Positions 43,325-51,913 are shown, numbered from the stretch's first letter. The stretch is DNA of 64,000 bases from Amycolatopsis oliviviridis (GCF_014654365.1 NZ_BNAY01000003.1:806001-870000); one strand, 5' to 3'. The notes: generated by a model from the letters alone, not told the origin. A program made the numbers and translations.

Positions 43325-43342
43325 GTTGCACGTACGTTGCAC
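43325..43342. promoter_or_regulatory. 11-bp-spaced direct repeat in aldehyde dehydrogenase/GAF regulator promoter
   Basis: GTTGCAC occurs at 43325-43331 and again at 43336-43342, one helical turn apart, with CGTACG in the centre. It lies in the 105-bp divergent region, 56 bp from the dehydrogenase ATG and 33 bp from the regulator GTG. It is the most likely binding site of the GAF-domain regulator. Confidence 0.5.
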
Positions 43343-43374
43343 CGAAGTGAGCCCGGTCACCTATCCTCGGAAAC

Positions 43375-44652
43375 GTGGCGGAGCTGCCCGGCGGTGAAGC
43401 GTCGCCGCGTGACCCTCAGGCGTACGCGCGGCTGCTGAAGGACGTCCGCGAAGCCGTCCTCTCCGGTGTTCCCTCGCCGCGTTCGCCCAGGTCGATCGTG
43501 TCGGCGTCGTGGAATCGCTCGCTCGCCGCGCAGGTCGACCCGGACACGGGAGTCGCGCCGCTGGTCTACGACTCCGGCGAGCTGAGCGGCCTGCGGGACG
43601 AGCATCCGCTGGCACCGGTGCTGCCGATCCTGCGGCAGACGCTGGTGAGCATCGCCGACGACGCCGAGCACATGATGATCGTGACCGACGCGGCCGGGCA
43701 CATCCTGTGGCGCGAGGGCGCGGCCGGTGTGCTGCGGCGCGCGGACGGCGTGATGCTCGCCGAAGGCACGCGCTGGAGCGAAGACGTCATAGGCACGAAC
43801 GCGATGGGCACCACGCTCGCGACCGGGGAACCGGTGCAGATCTACTCCGCCGAGCATCTCGTGCGGACCTATCACGGCTGGACCTGCGCGGCGGCGCCCG
43901 TGCGCGACCCGGAGACCGGCGCGCTGCTCGGGTCGATCGACGTCAGCGGTCCGCTGCGGACGGTCCATCCGGCGATGCTCGCGCTGGTCACGGCGGCCGC
44001 CCAGCTCGCCGAAGGCCAGTTACGGGCCCGGCTCGCGATGCGCGACGTGCGGCTGCGGAACCGGGGTCCGTCGAGGCGGCCGCGGCTCGCGCTGAAGTTC
44101 CTCACCGACGGGCCGCCATCGACCACAGTGGACGGTCGCGAGGTGCCGTTCACCTTGCGGCACGCGGAAATCCTCACCCTGCTCGCCCTGCATCCCGGCG
44201 GACTGACGGCGGAACGGCTGGCCCTGCTGCTCTACGGCGAGAGCGGAAACCCGGTGACGGTGCGCGCGGAGATCCACCGGCTGCGCACGCAGCTCGGGAC
44301 GGAAATCGTGCAGACCCGGCCGTACCGGCTCTCCGCCGAGGTGGACGCCGACTTCCTGCGGGTCCGCGCGGCGCTCAAACGGGGCGACGTCACCGGCGCC
44401 GCGAACGCGTTCCGCGGTCCGCTGCTGGCCGAGTCGGAGTCGCCGGCCATCCGCGAGGAACGCGAGTCGGTCACCGCGTCGGTCCGGCGGGTCGTGCTCG
44501 GCAGCCGGGACGCGTCGGCGCTCTGGTCGTACTGGGAGACAGCCTGCGGTGCCGACGACGTCGAGATCGTCGACGCGCTGTGCCGGGTGCTCCCGGACGG
44601 CGACCCGCGACGGGCCGTCGCCTTCACTCACCGTGCTCGCCTGAATCACTGA
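43375..44652 (+). CDS. GAF-domain transcriptional regulator, divergent from the aldehyde dehydrogenase
   Basis: The 425-residue protein has an AcoR-like N-terminus (SIVSASWNRSLAAQVDPDTG), a GAF domain (~85-215, MMIVTDAAGHILWREG and EGTRWSEDVIGTNAMGTTLATGEPVQIYSAEHL), and a winged-helix segment (~245-330, FTLRHAEILTLLALHPGGLTAERLALLLYG). It lacks the AAA+ sigma-54 module of true AcoR proteins; Actinobacteria carry such sigma-54-free forms. The segment VRAEIHRLRTQLG resembles an OmpR/SARP-like DNA-binding wing. It probably senses an aldehyde or alcohol and controls the divergent operon. The GTG start at 43375 is the first supported one. Confidence 0.85.
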   Translation: MAELPGGEASPRDPQAYARLLKDVREAVLSGVPSPRSPRSIVSASWNRSLAAQVDPDTGVAPLVYDSGELSGLRDEHPLAPVLPILRQTLVSIADDAEHMMIVTDAAGHILWREGAAGVLRRADGVMLAEGTRWSEDVIGTNAMGTTLATGEPVQIYSAEHLVRTYHGWTCAAAPVRDPETGALLGSIDVSGPLRTVHPAMLALVTAAAQLAEGQLRARLAMRDVRLRNRGPSRRPRLALKFLTDGPPSTTVDGREVPFTLRHAEILTLLALHPGGLTAERLALLLYGESGNPVTVRAEIHRLRTQLGTEIVQTRPYRLSAEVDADFLRVRAALKRGDVTGAANAFRGPLLAESESPAIREERESVTASVRRVVLGSRDASALWSYWETACGADDVEIVDALCRVLPDGDPRRAVAFTHRARLNH

Positions 44653-44691
44653 GTAGACAGCGTCTACATCGGTTTGATAGACAGTGTCTAC
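44653..44691. promoter_or_regulatory. two palindromic operators before the SGNH-TetR operon
   Basis: GTAGAC-AGC-GTCTAC (44653-44667) and TAGAC-AGT-GTCTA (44678-44690) are near-identical palindromes with centres 24 bp apart. They occupy the promoter region just upstream of the esterase gene whose operon ends with a TetR gene. They almost certainly bind that TetR protein. Confidence 0.75.
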
Positions 44692-44720
44692 AAGGTGAAC
44701 TCGCGGTTACGGAGATCTGG

Positions 44721-45521
44721 ATGGGCTACCAACGATTCGTCGCGCTCGGCGACAGCTGCGCCGAAGGGCTGGCCGATCCGCATCCGTCGGGTGGCTTCTA
44801 CCGCGGCTGGGCCGACTTCGTCGCGGCACGCCTGGCACAGGAAGAGCCCGGTTTCCGCTACGCCAACCTCGCCGTCCGCGGGCGCAGGCTCGACCAGATC
44901 CACGCCGAGCAGACCCCGGCGGCGAGCAGGCTGCGGCCGGATCTGATCGCGCTGTTCGGCGGCGGCAACGACGTGATGAGCCGCGGCTGGGACGCGCGCA
45001 CGGTCGCCCGCCGCGTCGACGCCGCCATCCGCGCCTGCACCGAGATGGCGCCGGACGTCGTCACCTTCACCCTGAGCGACATCTCCCACCGCATGCCGAT
45101 GGGCCACCGCATGCGCCCGCGCATCGTCGCGCTGAACGACGCCGTCCGCGAAGCGTCCGTCAGCTACGGCGCGACGCTCGTCGACCTCTGGCCGGACGAC
45201 GCCGCGCACGATTCCCGCTACTTCGGCCCGGACCGGCTGCACCTGTCCGAACAGGGCCACCGGCGCCTGGCCGGGCACGTGCTCGGCAAGCTCGGCGTCA
45301 GCCACGACCCGGCCTGGCTCGCCCCGCTCCCCGGTACGGCCGGACGTCCCGGCCTGCGCGCGGACCTGCGCTGGCTGACACGGGAGGTCCTCCCGGTCGC
45401 GATGAGCCGGTTCCGGAATCGGCTCGTCGGCCGCCAGCCGGGCGACGGTTTCCTGCCGAAGCGCCCCGATCTCCTGCCCGTCCTCGAGGAGACCCGGTCG
45501 TGGGCGCCCGAACCCGCCTGA
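44721..45521 (+). CDS. SGNH/GDSL-family esterase or lipase
   Basis: The 266-residue hydrolase shows the four SGNH blocks: block I FVALGDSCAEG with the Ser nucleophile, the block II Gly in NLAVRGRRLDQI, block III FGGGNDVMS and block V with the Asp-His pair in PDRLHLSEQGHRRLAGH. No signal peptide is evident, so it acts in the cytosol. The ATG at 44721 follows CGGAGAT. It overlaps the downstream TetR gene by 22 bp and is preceded by twin palindromes, forming a small self-regulated operon. The ester substrate is unknown. Confidence 0.88.
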   Translation: MGYQRFVALGDSCAEGLADPHPSGGFYRGWADFVAARLAQEEPGFRYANLAVRGRRLDQIHAEQTPAASRLRPDLIALFGGGNDVMSRGWDARTVARRVDAAIRACTEMAPDVVTFTLSDISHRMPMGHRMRPRIVALNDAVREASVSYGATLVDLWPDDAAHDSRYFGPDRLHLSEQGHRRLAGHVLGKLGVSHDPAWLAPLPGTAGRPGLRADLRWLTREVLPVAMSRFRNRLVGRQPGDGFLPKRPDLLPVLEETRSWAPEPA

Positions 45522-46066
45522 TCGACACCGCGGCGAACCTGCTGGCCGAAGAGGGCGTCGGCGCGGTGACGCTGCGCGGGATCGCCAAGGCCGCCGGTGT
45601 CTCGCACGGCGCGCCGCTGCGGCATTTCTCGGGGCGCGCGGCCCTGCTTTCGGCGGTCGCCACCCGCGGCTACCTCGAACTGCTCGAACGGGGCGCCGTC
45701 CTGCCGGACGGGACACCGCGCGAACGGCTCATCGCGGCCTGCCACGGCTACCTCGATTTCGCGCTGGCCAATCCGGCGATGTTCGAGCTGATGTTCCGCC
45801 GCGATCTCATCGACCCGGGCGACGCCGAACTCACGCGGGTGAGCAGCGCGGTCTTCGACTTCTTCGCCGCGCTGGTCGCCGAAGTCGCCGAGGTCCGTGG
45901 CGGCACTTGGCATCCCGCGACCGATCCGCGGCTGCTCGCGTCCTCGCTGTGGGCTTCGCTGCACGGCCTCGCCCAGCTGTGGCTCTGGGGCGGGCTGGCG
46001 GGCGCGAGCTTCGCGCCGTCACCGGAAAGCGCGCTGGCCGTCACACTGGACGCTTATCTGGGCTGA
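45500..46066 (+). CDS. TetR family regulator with WHG-type C-terminal domain
   Basis: The 188-residue protein starts at a GTG inside the esterase gene (22-bp overlap). It has a TetR HTH (GVGAVTLRGIAKAAGVSHGAPLRHFSGRAALLSAVA) and a C-terminal domain with AACHGYLDFALANPAMFELMFR and LWASLHGLAQLWLWG, typical of TetR_C WHG proteins. It is the probable repressor of its own operon through the TAGAC-N3-GTCTA palindromes 800 bp upstream. Confidence 0.88.
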   Translation: MGARTRLIDTAANLLAEEGVGAVTLRGIAKAAGVSHGAPLRHFSGRAALLSAVATRGYLELLERGAVLPDGTPRERLIAACHGYLDFALANPAMFELMFRRDLIDPGDAELTRVSSAVFDFFAALVAEVAEVRGGTWHPATDPRLLASSLWASLHGLAQLWLWGGLAGASFAPSPESALAVTLDAYLG

Positions 46067-46068
46067 GG

Positions 46069-46146
46069 CTCGGCGAAGAGGCGGCCGGCTCCGGATATCC
46101 CCTCCCGAAGGCCCTCTTACCCGGAGAGGTCGACCTCTTCGCCGAG
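46069..46146. terminator. 13-bp inverted repeat with large loop after the TetR gene
   Basis: CTCGGCGAAGAGG (46069-46081) and CCTCTTCGCCGAG (46134-46146) pair perfectly around a 52-nt loop that has its own short stem (CCTCTTACCCGGAGAGG). It begins 2 bp after the TetR stop, so it may terminate that operon. The remainder to 46312 shows no gene and must hold the histidine kinase promoter. Confidence 0.5.
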
Positions 46147-46312
46147 TTGGGGAATGGAATATCCATCCTGCGCCGACGTTATCCGGACGGATCACCGAGC
46201 GGAATCACCACCAGTCGGAAGCCAGGGTAAACCTTGGCGGTATATGACCGGGCGAATACCGCGAAAGTCGCAGGAATTGGGCGGCCCGACGTTCCGGCGG
46301 TAACTTTCGGAA

Positions 46313-47485
46313 GTGCCGTCCCTCGCTCAGCCCTTTCAACTCCTCCGCGCACGGCCGGTGCTCACCGATTTCCTGATCACGGCGGCCTCGGCCACCCTCC
46401 TCGCGCTGGGCGCGGCACCCCGCGGCGGTGCGTTCGGCGACCCGGCCGGCCCCGGGGCCGTCGTCCTCGCGACGCTCATCGCGCTCCCGCTGCTGGCGCG
46501 CCGCCGCCATCCGATCCCGGTCCTGCTCGCCTCGGTGTCGATCATGACCGTGTACACCGCGCTGGGTTACCGGGCCACGCTGGGCGAACCCTCGGCCTTC
46601 ATCGCGGCTTACACGGTGTGGGCGCGGTACCCGCCCGCGAAGGCCGTGGCGCCGACCATCGCCTGGGTCGTCCTGTTCGAAGTGGGGCTCGTCCTCGGGG
46701 AGGTGCCGTCCTTCGTGGCCGACACGACCCGTCTGGTCGCGCAGTGCGTGGGCACGATCATCGTCGGACGGCTCGGTTTCCTGCGCGCGGAACGGATGGT
46801 GGAACGCGCCGTCCGCGCCGAACGGGAGATCCGGCTCGAAGCGGAGCAGGCCGTCGTCGAGGAACGCATCCGCATCGCCCACGAGCTGCACGACGTCGTG
46901 TCCCACCACATCTCGGTGATCGCGGTACAGGCGAACCTCGCGCGCTACGTGTTCGAATCGTCCCCGGTCACCGCGCGCACCGCGCTGGACACCATCACCG
47001 GCACCACGACGGAAGCGCTCGACGAACTGCGGCGCCTGCTCGGGGTGCTGCGCCCGCCACAGCGCGAAACCCACGAGTACCGCCCCCAGCCCGGCCTCGC
47101 CGACCTGCCGACGCTGGTCACCCGTGTGCGTGAAGCCGGTCTCAAGGTGACGACACGGACCATCGGCGAGCCGCGACGGCTTCCGCCGGGACAGCAACTG
47201 TGCACCTACCGAATCGCTCAGGAAGCGCTTACGAACGTACTGAAACACGCGGAGAAGGCGAGTGCGGAACTCGTCCTCGAATACGGCGAGGAAGCGCTCG
47301 TGCTGAGTGTCCGCAATTCCGCTTCCGAGAAGACACCGGCGCCCGATCCGGCCGGGCAAGGCCTCATCGGAATGCGTGAACGGGCGAGAATGTACGGTGG
47401 TTACATCGAAATGGGACCGGCCGGATCCGGTGGTTTCGCGATCGTACTGACCCTTCCCTATCTGCCGCAGGAGCGAGCCCGGTGA
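46313..47485 (+). CDS. two-component sensor histidine kinase (HisKA_3 type)
   Basis: The 390-residue membrane kinase has about five N-terminal helices (residues 18-160), a coiled linker rich in Arg/Glu (ERAVRAEREIRLEAEQ), the phosphoacceptor motif RIAHELHDVVSHHISVIAVQ (first His after EL) and a HATPase_c domain with the N-box QEALTNVLKHA and G-box GQGLIGMRERARMYGG. It resembles Streptomyces/Amycolatopsis DesK/NarX-like kinases. The external loop is short, so the signal may be sensed in the membrane. The GTG start has only a weak ribosome-binding site. It overlaps the response regulator gene by 4 nt. Confidence 0.9.
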   Translation: MPSLAQPFQLLRARPVLTDFLITAASATLLALGAAPRGGAFGDPAGPGAVVLATLIALPLLARRRHPIPVLLASVSIMTVYTALGYRATLGEPSAFIAAYTVWARYPPAKAVAPTIAWVVLFEVGLVLGEVPSFVADTTRLVAQCVGTIIVGRLGFLRAERMVERAVRAEREIRLEAEQAVVEERIRIAHELHDVVSHHISVIAVQANLARYVFESSPVTARTALDTITGTTTEALDELRRLLGVLRPPQRETHEYRPQPGLADLPTLVTRVREAGLKVTTRTIGEPRRLPPGQQLCTYRIAQEALTNVLKHAEKASAELVLEYGEEALVLSVRNSASEKTPAPDPAGQGLIGMRERARMYGGYIEMGPAGSGGFAIVLTLPYLPQERAR

Positions 47486-48147
47486 CCAGTGTGCTGGTGG
47501 TCGACGACCAGGACCTCGTCCGGGCGGGTTTCGTGGCCTTGCTCGACGCGGTCCCCGATGTGCGGGTCGCGGGCGAGGCGCGAAACGGGCTCGAAGCCGT
47601 TGAGAAAGCCCTAGAACTGCGCCCCGACGTGATCCTGATGGACATCCGGCTGCCCGAACTCGACGGCGTGCGGGCGACCGAGCGGATCCTCGCGCAGGCC
47701 GGGCCGGAGAAGCCGAACGTGCTCATGCTGACGGTGTTCGACCTCGACGAGTACGTCTACACCGCGTTGCGCGCGGGCGCGGCGGGCTTCCTGCTCAAGG
47801 ACAGCCCGCCGGAGACGCTGATCGCCGGGATCCACGCCGTCGCGCGCGGGGACATGCTGTTCGGGCCGACCATCACCCGGCGGCTCGTCGAGGCGTTCAC
47901 CCAGGGCCCGCCGGAAAAGCCGGCCGCCCCGCCGGAGCTGACCGGGCTGACCGAACGCGAACTCGAGGTGCTCCGGTTCGTCGGCACCGGCGTGCCGAAC
48001 TCGGACATCGCGCGAAGCCTGCTGGTCAGCGAGGCCACGGTGAAGACGCATCTGAACCGGCTGATGACGAAACTCGGGATCTCCAGCCGGGCCCAGGCCG
48101 TGGTGGTCGCCTACGAAACGGGTCTCGTGCGACCTCGCGGTTCTTGA
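47482..48147 (+). CDS. NarL/FixJ-type response regulator
   Basis: The 221-residue protein has a receiver domain with the acidic pocket VVDDQD, phosphoacceptor Asp in DVILMDIRLPE (near residue 53) and Lys in FLLKDSPPE. It has a LuxR-type HTH at the C-terminus (LTERELEVLRFVGTGVPNSDIARSLLVSEATVKTHLNRLMTKLG). The start overlaps the kinase stop (GTGA), fixing the pair as one system. Targets unknown. The 3' end overlaps the convergent FAD oxidoreductase by 37 bp. Confidence 0.94.
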   Translation: MTSVLVVDDQDLVRAGFVALLDAVPDVRVAGEARNGLEAVEKALELRPDVILMDIRLPELDGVRATERILAQAGPEKPNVLMLTVFDLDEYVYTALRAGAAGFLLKDSPPETLIAGIHAVARGDMLFGPTITRRLVEAFTQGPPEKPAAPPELTGLTERELEVLRFVGTGVPNSDIARSLLVSEATVKTHLNRLMTKLGISSRAQAVVVAYETGLVRPRGS

Positions 48148-49574
48148 ATCACCCGATCGAAATCCTTGCCCAGTAAGGATTTCGCGGCGTGCCAGCCGCC
48201 CATCCCGTGCACACCGGGCCCCGGCGCGGTCGCGGCCGAACACAGGAAGACACCGCCGAGCGGGGTGCGATGCGGATTCCATCGCGGGACGGGCCGTCCG
48301 AGTACCTGGCGCAGATCCACCGCCCCGGCGGCGACGTCACCGCCGGGATAGTTCGCGTTGTAGGCCTCCAGCTGCGGTGCGGTGAGGCAGCGGCTCGCCA
48401 GGATCGTGTCGGAGAACCCGGGTGCGAACCGTTCGATCCGCCGCCGGACGAGCTCGGTCGCGTCACGCGGATCACCGTGCGGCACATGGCAATACGCCCA
48501 CACCGGCCGTTTGCCCGGCAGCCCGCGCGAAGGGTCGATCGCCATCGGATCGGACACGAGCACGAACCGGTCGTCCGGATCTTCCCCGCGCACGACGGCG
48601 TTCTCGGCGGCGTACACCTTGTCCCGGGTGCCGCCGAGATGGACGGTGCCCGCCTTGCCGACCTCCGGGACCGCCCACGGAACCGGTTCGGAAACCAGGA
48701 AATCGACCTTCGCCGCACCGGGCCCGTAGCGATAGGACTCCAGTGCCTTCCGGTATCGCGGCGGCAGCAGATCGCGAGCGATGTCGAGGAAACCGCGCGG
48801 GGCGATGTCGAGGATCACCGTCCGCGAGCCCGCGAGGGCACGCAGATCCGTGATCCGGCTGCCGGTGTGGATCCGCCCGCCGTGCGCGCGGACGTCGTCG
48901 GCGAGCGCGTCGGTGATGGTCTGGCTGCCGCCGCGGGCGATCGGCCAGCCGGTCGAATGCGCGAGGTGGCCGAGCAGGAGGGTCGCGCCCGCCGCGGCGA
49001 GCGAGGGCTGACGGCTCATGACGTGCGCGGAGACGCCGGACAGCAGCGCGGGCGCTTCCGGGCCGGTGAACAGGCGCCGCTCGAGTCCGGAGGCGAGCAG
49101 CGCGATCCGGGCGGGGAGAAGCGCGGCGGACCGCGGGTCGCGGGGCGGATGGCGGAGGTCGCCGAGCAGGAGATCGGCCAGTTCGCGGCTGTGCTCCGCC
49201 AGCGGTCCCAGCAGGCGGCGCCAGCGGGGGCCGTCCGTACCGAGGGCGTCACAGGTCCGGTCGAGATCTTCATAGGCGAGTCCGGCGCGGCTACCGTCGA
49301 TCGGGTGCGCGTACGCGATCTCCGGCCGCAGGAGGTCGACGCCGTGCCCGGCGAGATCGAACCAGCGGAAGAAGGGAGACGCCGCGGCCATCGGATGCCC
49401 GGTGGCGCAGATGTCGTGCCGGACGTCGTCGTCGAACAGCGAAGCCGTGCGCGTCCCGCCGCCGATCTCGTCCGCCGCCTCGTGCACTTCGACCGTCAGT
49501 CCCGCCCTGACCAGCAGGACCGCCGCCGCGAGCCCGTTCGGACCGGAACCGACCACCGAAACGTCCATCGACAT
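48111..49574 (-). CDS. FAD-dependent NAD(P)/FAD oxidoreductase (phytoene desaturase-like)
   Basis: The 487-residue protein has an N-terminal dinucleotide fold VVGSGPNGLAAAVLLVRAGLTVEVHEAADEIGGG. In the rest, GHLAHSTGWPIARGGSQTITDAL and the C-terminal FLCSAATAPGPGVHGMGGWHAA are conserved in the phytoene desaturase/CrtI-like and RPE65-independent oxidoreductase family widespread in Actinobacteria. Carotenoid genes are not adjacent, so the substrate is uncertain. The ATG at 49574 follows AAGGGGG; the in-frame upstream region (to 49652) has no similarity. It is divergent from the DUF2786 gene. Confidence 0.86.
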   Translation of the reverse strand: MSMDVSVVGSGPNGLAAAVLLVRAGLTVEVHEAADEIGGGTRTASLFDDDVRHDICATGHPMAAASPFFRWFDLAGHGVDLLRPEIAYAHPIDGSRAGLAYEDLDRTCDALGTDGPRWRRLLGPLAEHSRELADLLLGDLRHPPRDPRSAALLPARIALLASGLERRLFTGPEAPALLSGVSAHVMSRQPSLAAAGATLLLGHLAHSTGWPIARGGSQTITDALADDVRAHGGRIHTGSRITDLRALAGSRTVILDIAPRGFLDIARDLLPPRYRKALESYRYGPGAAKVDFLVSEPVPWAVPEVGKAGTVHLGGTRDKVYAAENAVVRGEDPDDRFVLVSDPMAIDPSRGLPGKRPVWAYCHVPHGDPRDATELVRRRIERFAPGFSDTILASRCLTAPQLEAYNANYPGGDVAAGAVDLRQVLGRPVPRWNPHRTPLGGVFLCSAATAPGPGVHGMGGWHAAKSLLGKDFDRVIQEPRGRTRPVS

Positions 49575-49667
49575 ACCGCCCCCTTGCCGGGTTCCGGACA
49601 GCACACCCGAATATTGTCGGACCTCTCTCCTAGATTGCCCGCTTCGACCCAATCAGGAAGGAGGGCC

Positions 49668-50402
49668 ATGCCCGACCATGACACGCTGCTCGCGCGCGTC
49701 CGGAAACTCCTCGCCAAGGCGGAGGACCCGGCGGTCACCGAGGCCGAAGCCGAGTCGTACAACACGAAGGCCGCCGAACTGATCGCCAGGTACGGCATCG
49801 ATCAGGCCTTGCTGGCCGCCTCCGGGGCGGCCGCCGACGAGATCACCCAGATCATGATCCCGCTCGAAAACCCGTACAGCCGGGACAAGGCGGGACTGCT
49901 CACGAACATCGCGCATCCGCTGCGCTGCCGGGCCCTGCTGCACCGGCTCGGCCAGTCGGTCACCGCGGTGACGGTGTTCGGTTTCCGGTCCGATCTGGAA
50001 CGGACGGAACTGCTGTACACGAGCCTGCTGCTGCAGGCGACCACCCAGCTGACCAGGGTCCGCCCGGAGAACCGGGTGTTCGCGGGCGAATCGCTGGCCG
50101 CGTACCGGCGCACCTGGCTGCACGGGTTCTCCGGCGCCGTCTACGAAAGGCTCCGCAACAGCGAGGACACCGCGGCCCGCACCCACACCACGGCGGCGGG
50201 CGATCGCTCCGCCGCGCTGGTGATCCAGGACCGGACCGCGATGGTCAAACAGGCGTACGACGAGCAGTACGGCGACCTGCGCTCGGCACCGCCGAGGCGG
50301 CTGTCCGGCAGCGGCTACCTCGACGGGCACTCCGCCGGCGAGCGAGCCAACCTCAACACCACCGGTCTCACCGGGAAGCGCCGAGCGCTGCCGGTGCGCT
50401 AG
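49668..50402 (+). CDS. DUF2786 domain protein
   Basis: The 244-residue protein begins with the DUF2786 motif LLARVRKLLAKAEDPAVTEAEAESYNTKAAELIARYGID. A conserved region follows with NPYSRDKAGLLTNIAHPLRCRALLHRL, FGFRSDLERTELLYTSLLLQA and WLHGFSGAVYERL. DUF2786 proteins occur in many bacteria and phages, sometimes with toxin or metallopeptidase-like domains, but no function is established. The ATG follows AGGAAGGAGG, a very strong ribosome-binding site. It is monocistronic. Confidence 0.85.
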   Translation: MPDHDTLLARVRKLLAKAEDPAVTEAEAESYNTKAAELIARYGIDQALLAASGAAADEITQIMIPLENPYSRDKAGLLTNIAHPLRCRALLHRLGQSVTAVTVFGFRSDLERTELLYTSLLLQATTQLTRVRPENRVFAGESLAAYRRTWLHGFSGAVYERLRNSEDTAARTHTTAAGDRSAALVIQDRTAMVKQAYDEQYGDLRSAPPRRLSGSGYLDGHSAGERANLNTTGLTGKRRALPVR

Positions 50403-50456
50403 ACCATCGTGAAAACCACCTCGTGAGAGAAGCGTGTCCTCGGGTCTACTGAGGAC

Positions 50457-51212
50457 ATGATCGTGATCGAAGACCTGGCCACCCGGCCTGAGCTGCGTGA
50501 ACCCGCGCTCGGCCTCGGCGGCGTCGGCGGCGAGTTCCTCCAGCACGACCTGACGGGCCTGCTGGCGAAGTCGTCCCATCTGGCCGCCCGCTGGCCGGAA
50601 TACCTCCTCGTGCTGCTGGAAGACGGTGTCCCGGTGGCGAGAGCGGCCGCTGTCCCGGCCGGATTCCCGACGGCCGAACGCCCGGAACTGCCGGACCACG
50701 GCTGGGACGCCGCCTTGATCTGGGCCGCGGAAGACCTGCTGAGCACCCGTGAGACGAATACGCTGATCGCCCTCGAAGTGCTGGTCGCGCCAGGTCGCCG
50801 TGGTGGCGGCCTGGCCACAAAAGCTCTGGAAGCCCTGAAAAAGCGCGCCGCGGAAACGGGGATGCGCAAACTCGTCGTGCCGGTCCGCCCGGCCGGGAAG
50901 GAGAACGAGCCCGGATCGTCCTTCGAGGACTATGTCGCGCGCCGTCGTCCGGACGGTCTGCCCGAGGATCCTTGGCTGCGTACGCACGAGCGGCTCGGCG
51001 CCCGGTTCGTGCGGGTGGCTCCGTTCGCGATGACGGTCACAGGCACTTTCGCCCAGTGGAAGGCATGGACCGGCGTCGAACTCCAGGACGGCCTCACGAC
51101 CGTGCCCGGTGGGATCGCGCCGGTGCTCGCCTCCTCGGCGCTGGACGTCGGCGTCTACGTGGAGCCGAACGTCTGGATGGAGCACCTGGTAGATCGAGTC
51201 GGCACCTGCTAG
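50457..51212 (+). CDS. GNAT-fold N-acetyltransferase-like protein
   Basis: The 251-residue protein has the GNAT core: the strand TLIALEVLVAPGRRGGGLATKALEALKKRA contains the acetyl-CoA pyrophosphate loop (R-R-G-G-G-L-A). The preceding region has EYLLVLLEDGVPVARAAAVPAGF. The extra ~80-residue C-terminus with FEDYVARRRPDGLPEDPWLRTHERLGARFVRV is seen in many uncharacterised actinobacterial members. The substrate is unknown. It is followed after 28 bp by an ArsR-type regulator gene in the same direction. Confidence 0.82.
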   Translation: MIVIEDLATRPELREPALGLGGVGGEFLQHDLTGLLAKSSHLAARWPEYLLVLLEDGVPVARAAAVPAGFPTAERPELPDHGWDAALIWAAEDLLSTRETNTLIALEVLVAPGRRGGGLATKALEALKKRAAETGMRKLVVPVRPAGKENEPGSSFEDYVARRRPDGLPEDPWLRTHERLGARFVRVAPFAMTVTGTFAQWKAWTGVELQDGLTTVPGGIAPVLASSALDVGVYVEPNVWMEHLVDRVGTC

Positions 51213-51240
51213 ATTTCTTTGGCATGTGCAGGAGCCGACC

Positions 51241-51597
51241 GTGAGCGCCACCGGACCGTCCGGCGACGAGCTGTTGCGGCTGCTGGGGGCACTGGCGAAT
51301 CCGCATCGGCTGCGGATCGTCGCGGCGCTCCGCGCGGAGCGCGCGTACGTGAGCCAGCTGGCGCGAGAGCTCGGCATCAGCCGGGCACTGCTGCAACTCC
51401 ACCTGCGCAAACTGGAGGCGGCCGGGCTCGTGTCGGCCACCCTGGAGCTGTCGGAGGACGGGAAGGCGATGAAGTTCTACGAGGTGAAACCGTTCCTGAT
51501 CGAACTCAGCCCGGACGCCATCGCCGCCGCGGCACCGACACTGAGCACACAGACACCGGGCGCACCGACACCGGGCGATGAGGGGGAACGGCCGTGA
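51241..51597 (+). CDS. ArsR-like winged-helix regulator
   Basis: The 118-residue protein has the ArsR/helix-turn-helix_5 pattern LLRLLGALANPHRLRIVAALRAERAYVSQLARELGISRALLQLHLRKLEAAGLVSA, followed by a beta wing and FYEVKPFLIELSPDAI. No metal-binding ELCVC motif is present. The GTG at 51241 is chosen since CAGGAG lies 7 bp upstream; another in-frame GTG at 51226 would put that site inside the gene. Its last 4 nt overlap a small membrane-protein gene (GTGA), suggesting joint function. Confidence 0.88.
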   Translation: MSATGPSGDELLRLLGALANPHRLRIVAALRAERAYVSQLARELGISRALLQLHLRKLEAAGLVSATLELSEDGKAMKFYEVKPFLIELSPDAIAAAAPTLSTQTPGAPTPGDEGERP

Positions 51598-51863
51598 AGT
51601 GGCATCAATGGCAGGAAGTCGCCGGGCTGATCGGCATCTTCGTGTTCCTCACCGTGGTGATCACGGTGGTCGTGTGGCAGTTCGGCGCGACCATCCGGGC
51701 CAAGGGCGCGCTCGCGCGTGAACAGGAATACCGCAGGCTCGCCGAAAAAGCCGTCCAAGCGCAGGAAGAGACCGAACGCAAACTCACCGAACTCGACGGG
51801 CGCCTCGCCGATCTCCAGAAGAGCGTGGGCTCGGTCGAACGGATCCTCAAGGAGGTCGACTGA
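51594..51863 (+). CDS. small membrane protein with cytosolic coiled coil
   Basis: The 89-residue protein has a single membrane helix (about residues 10-30, VAGLIGIFVFLTVVITVVVWQF) followed by a charged, heptad-like helix to the end (AREQEYRRLAEKAVQAQEETERKLTELDGR). No enzymatic motif is present. It is translationally coupled to the ArsR-like regulator and followed by a strong terminator. It could tether or sequester the regulator at the membrane (inference). Confidence 0.8.
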   Translation: MKWHQWQEVAGLIGIFVFLTVVITVVVWQFGATIRAKGALAREQEYRRLAEKAVQAQEETERKLTELDGRLADLQKSVGSVERILKEVD

Positions 51864-51879
51864 CCGGCCGGTGAAAGAC

Positions 51880-51913
51880 CCTGGGCCGTCGAGCGGCAAC
51901 TCGACGGCCCAGG
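51880..51913 (+). terminator. 14-bp perfect hairpin terminator
   Basis: CCTGGGCCGTCGAG (51880-51893) pairs with CTCGACGGCCCAGG (51900-51913) around a 6-nt loop, 17 bp after the small membrane-protein stop. It separates this operon from the MMPL gene. Confidence 0.85.
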
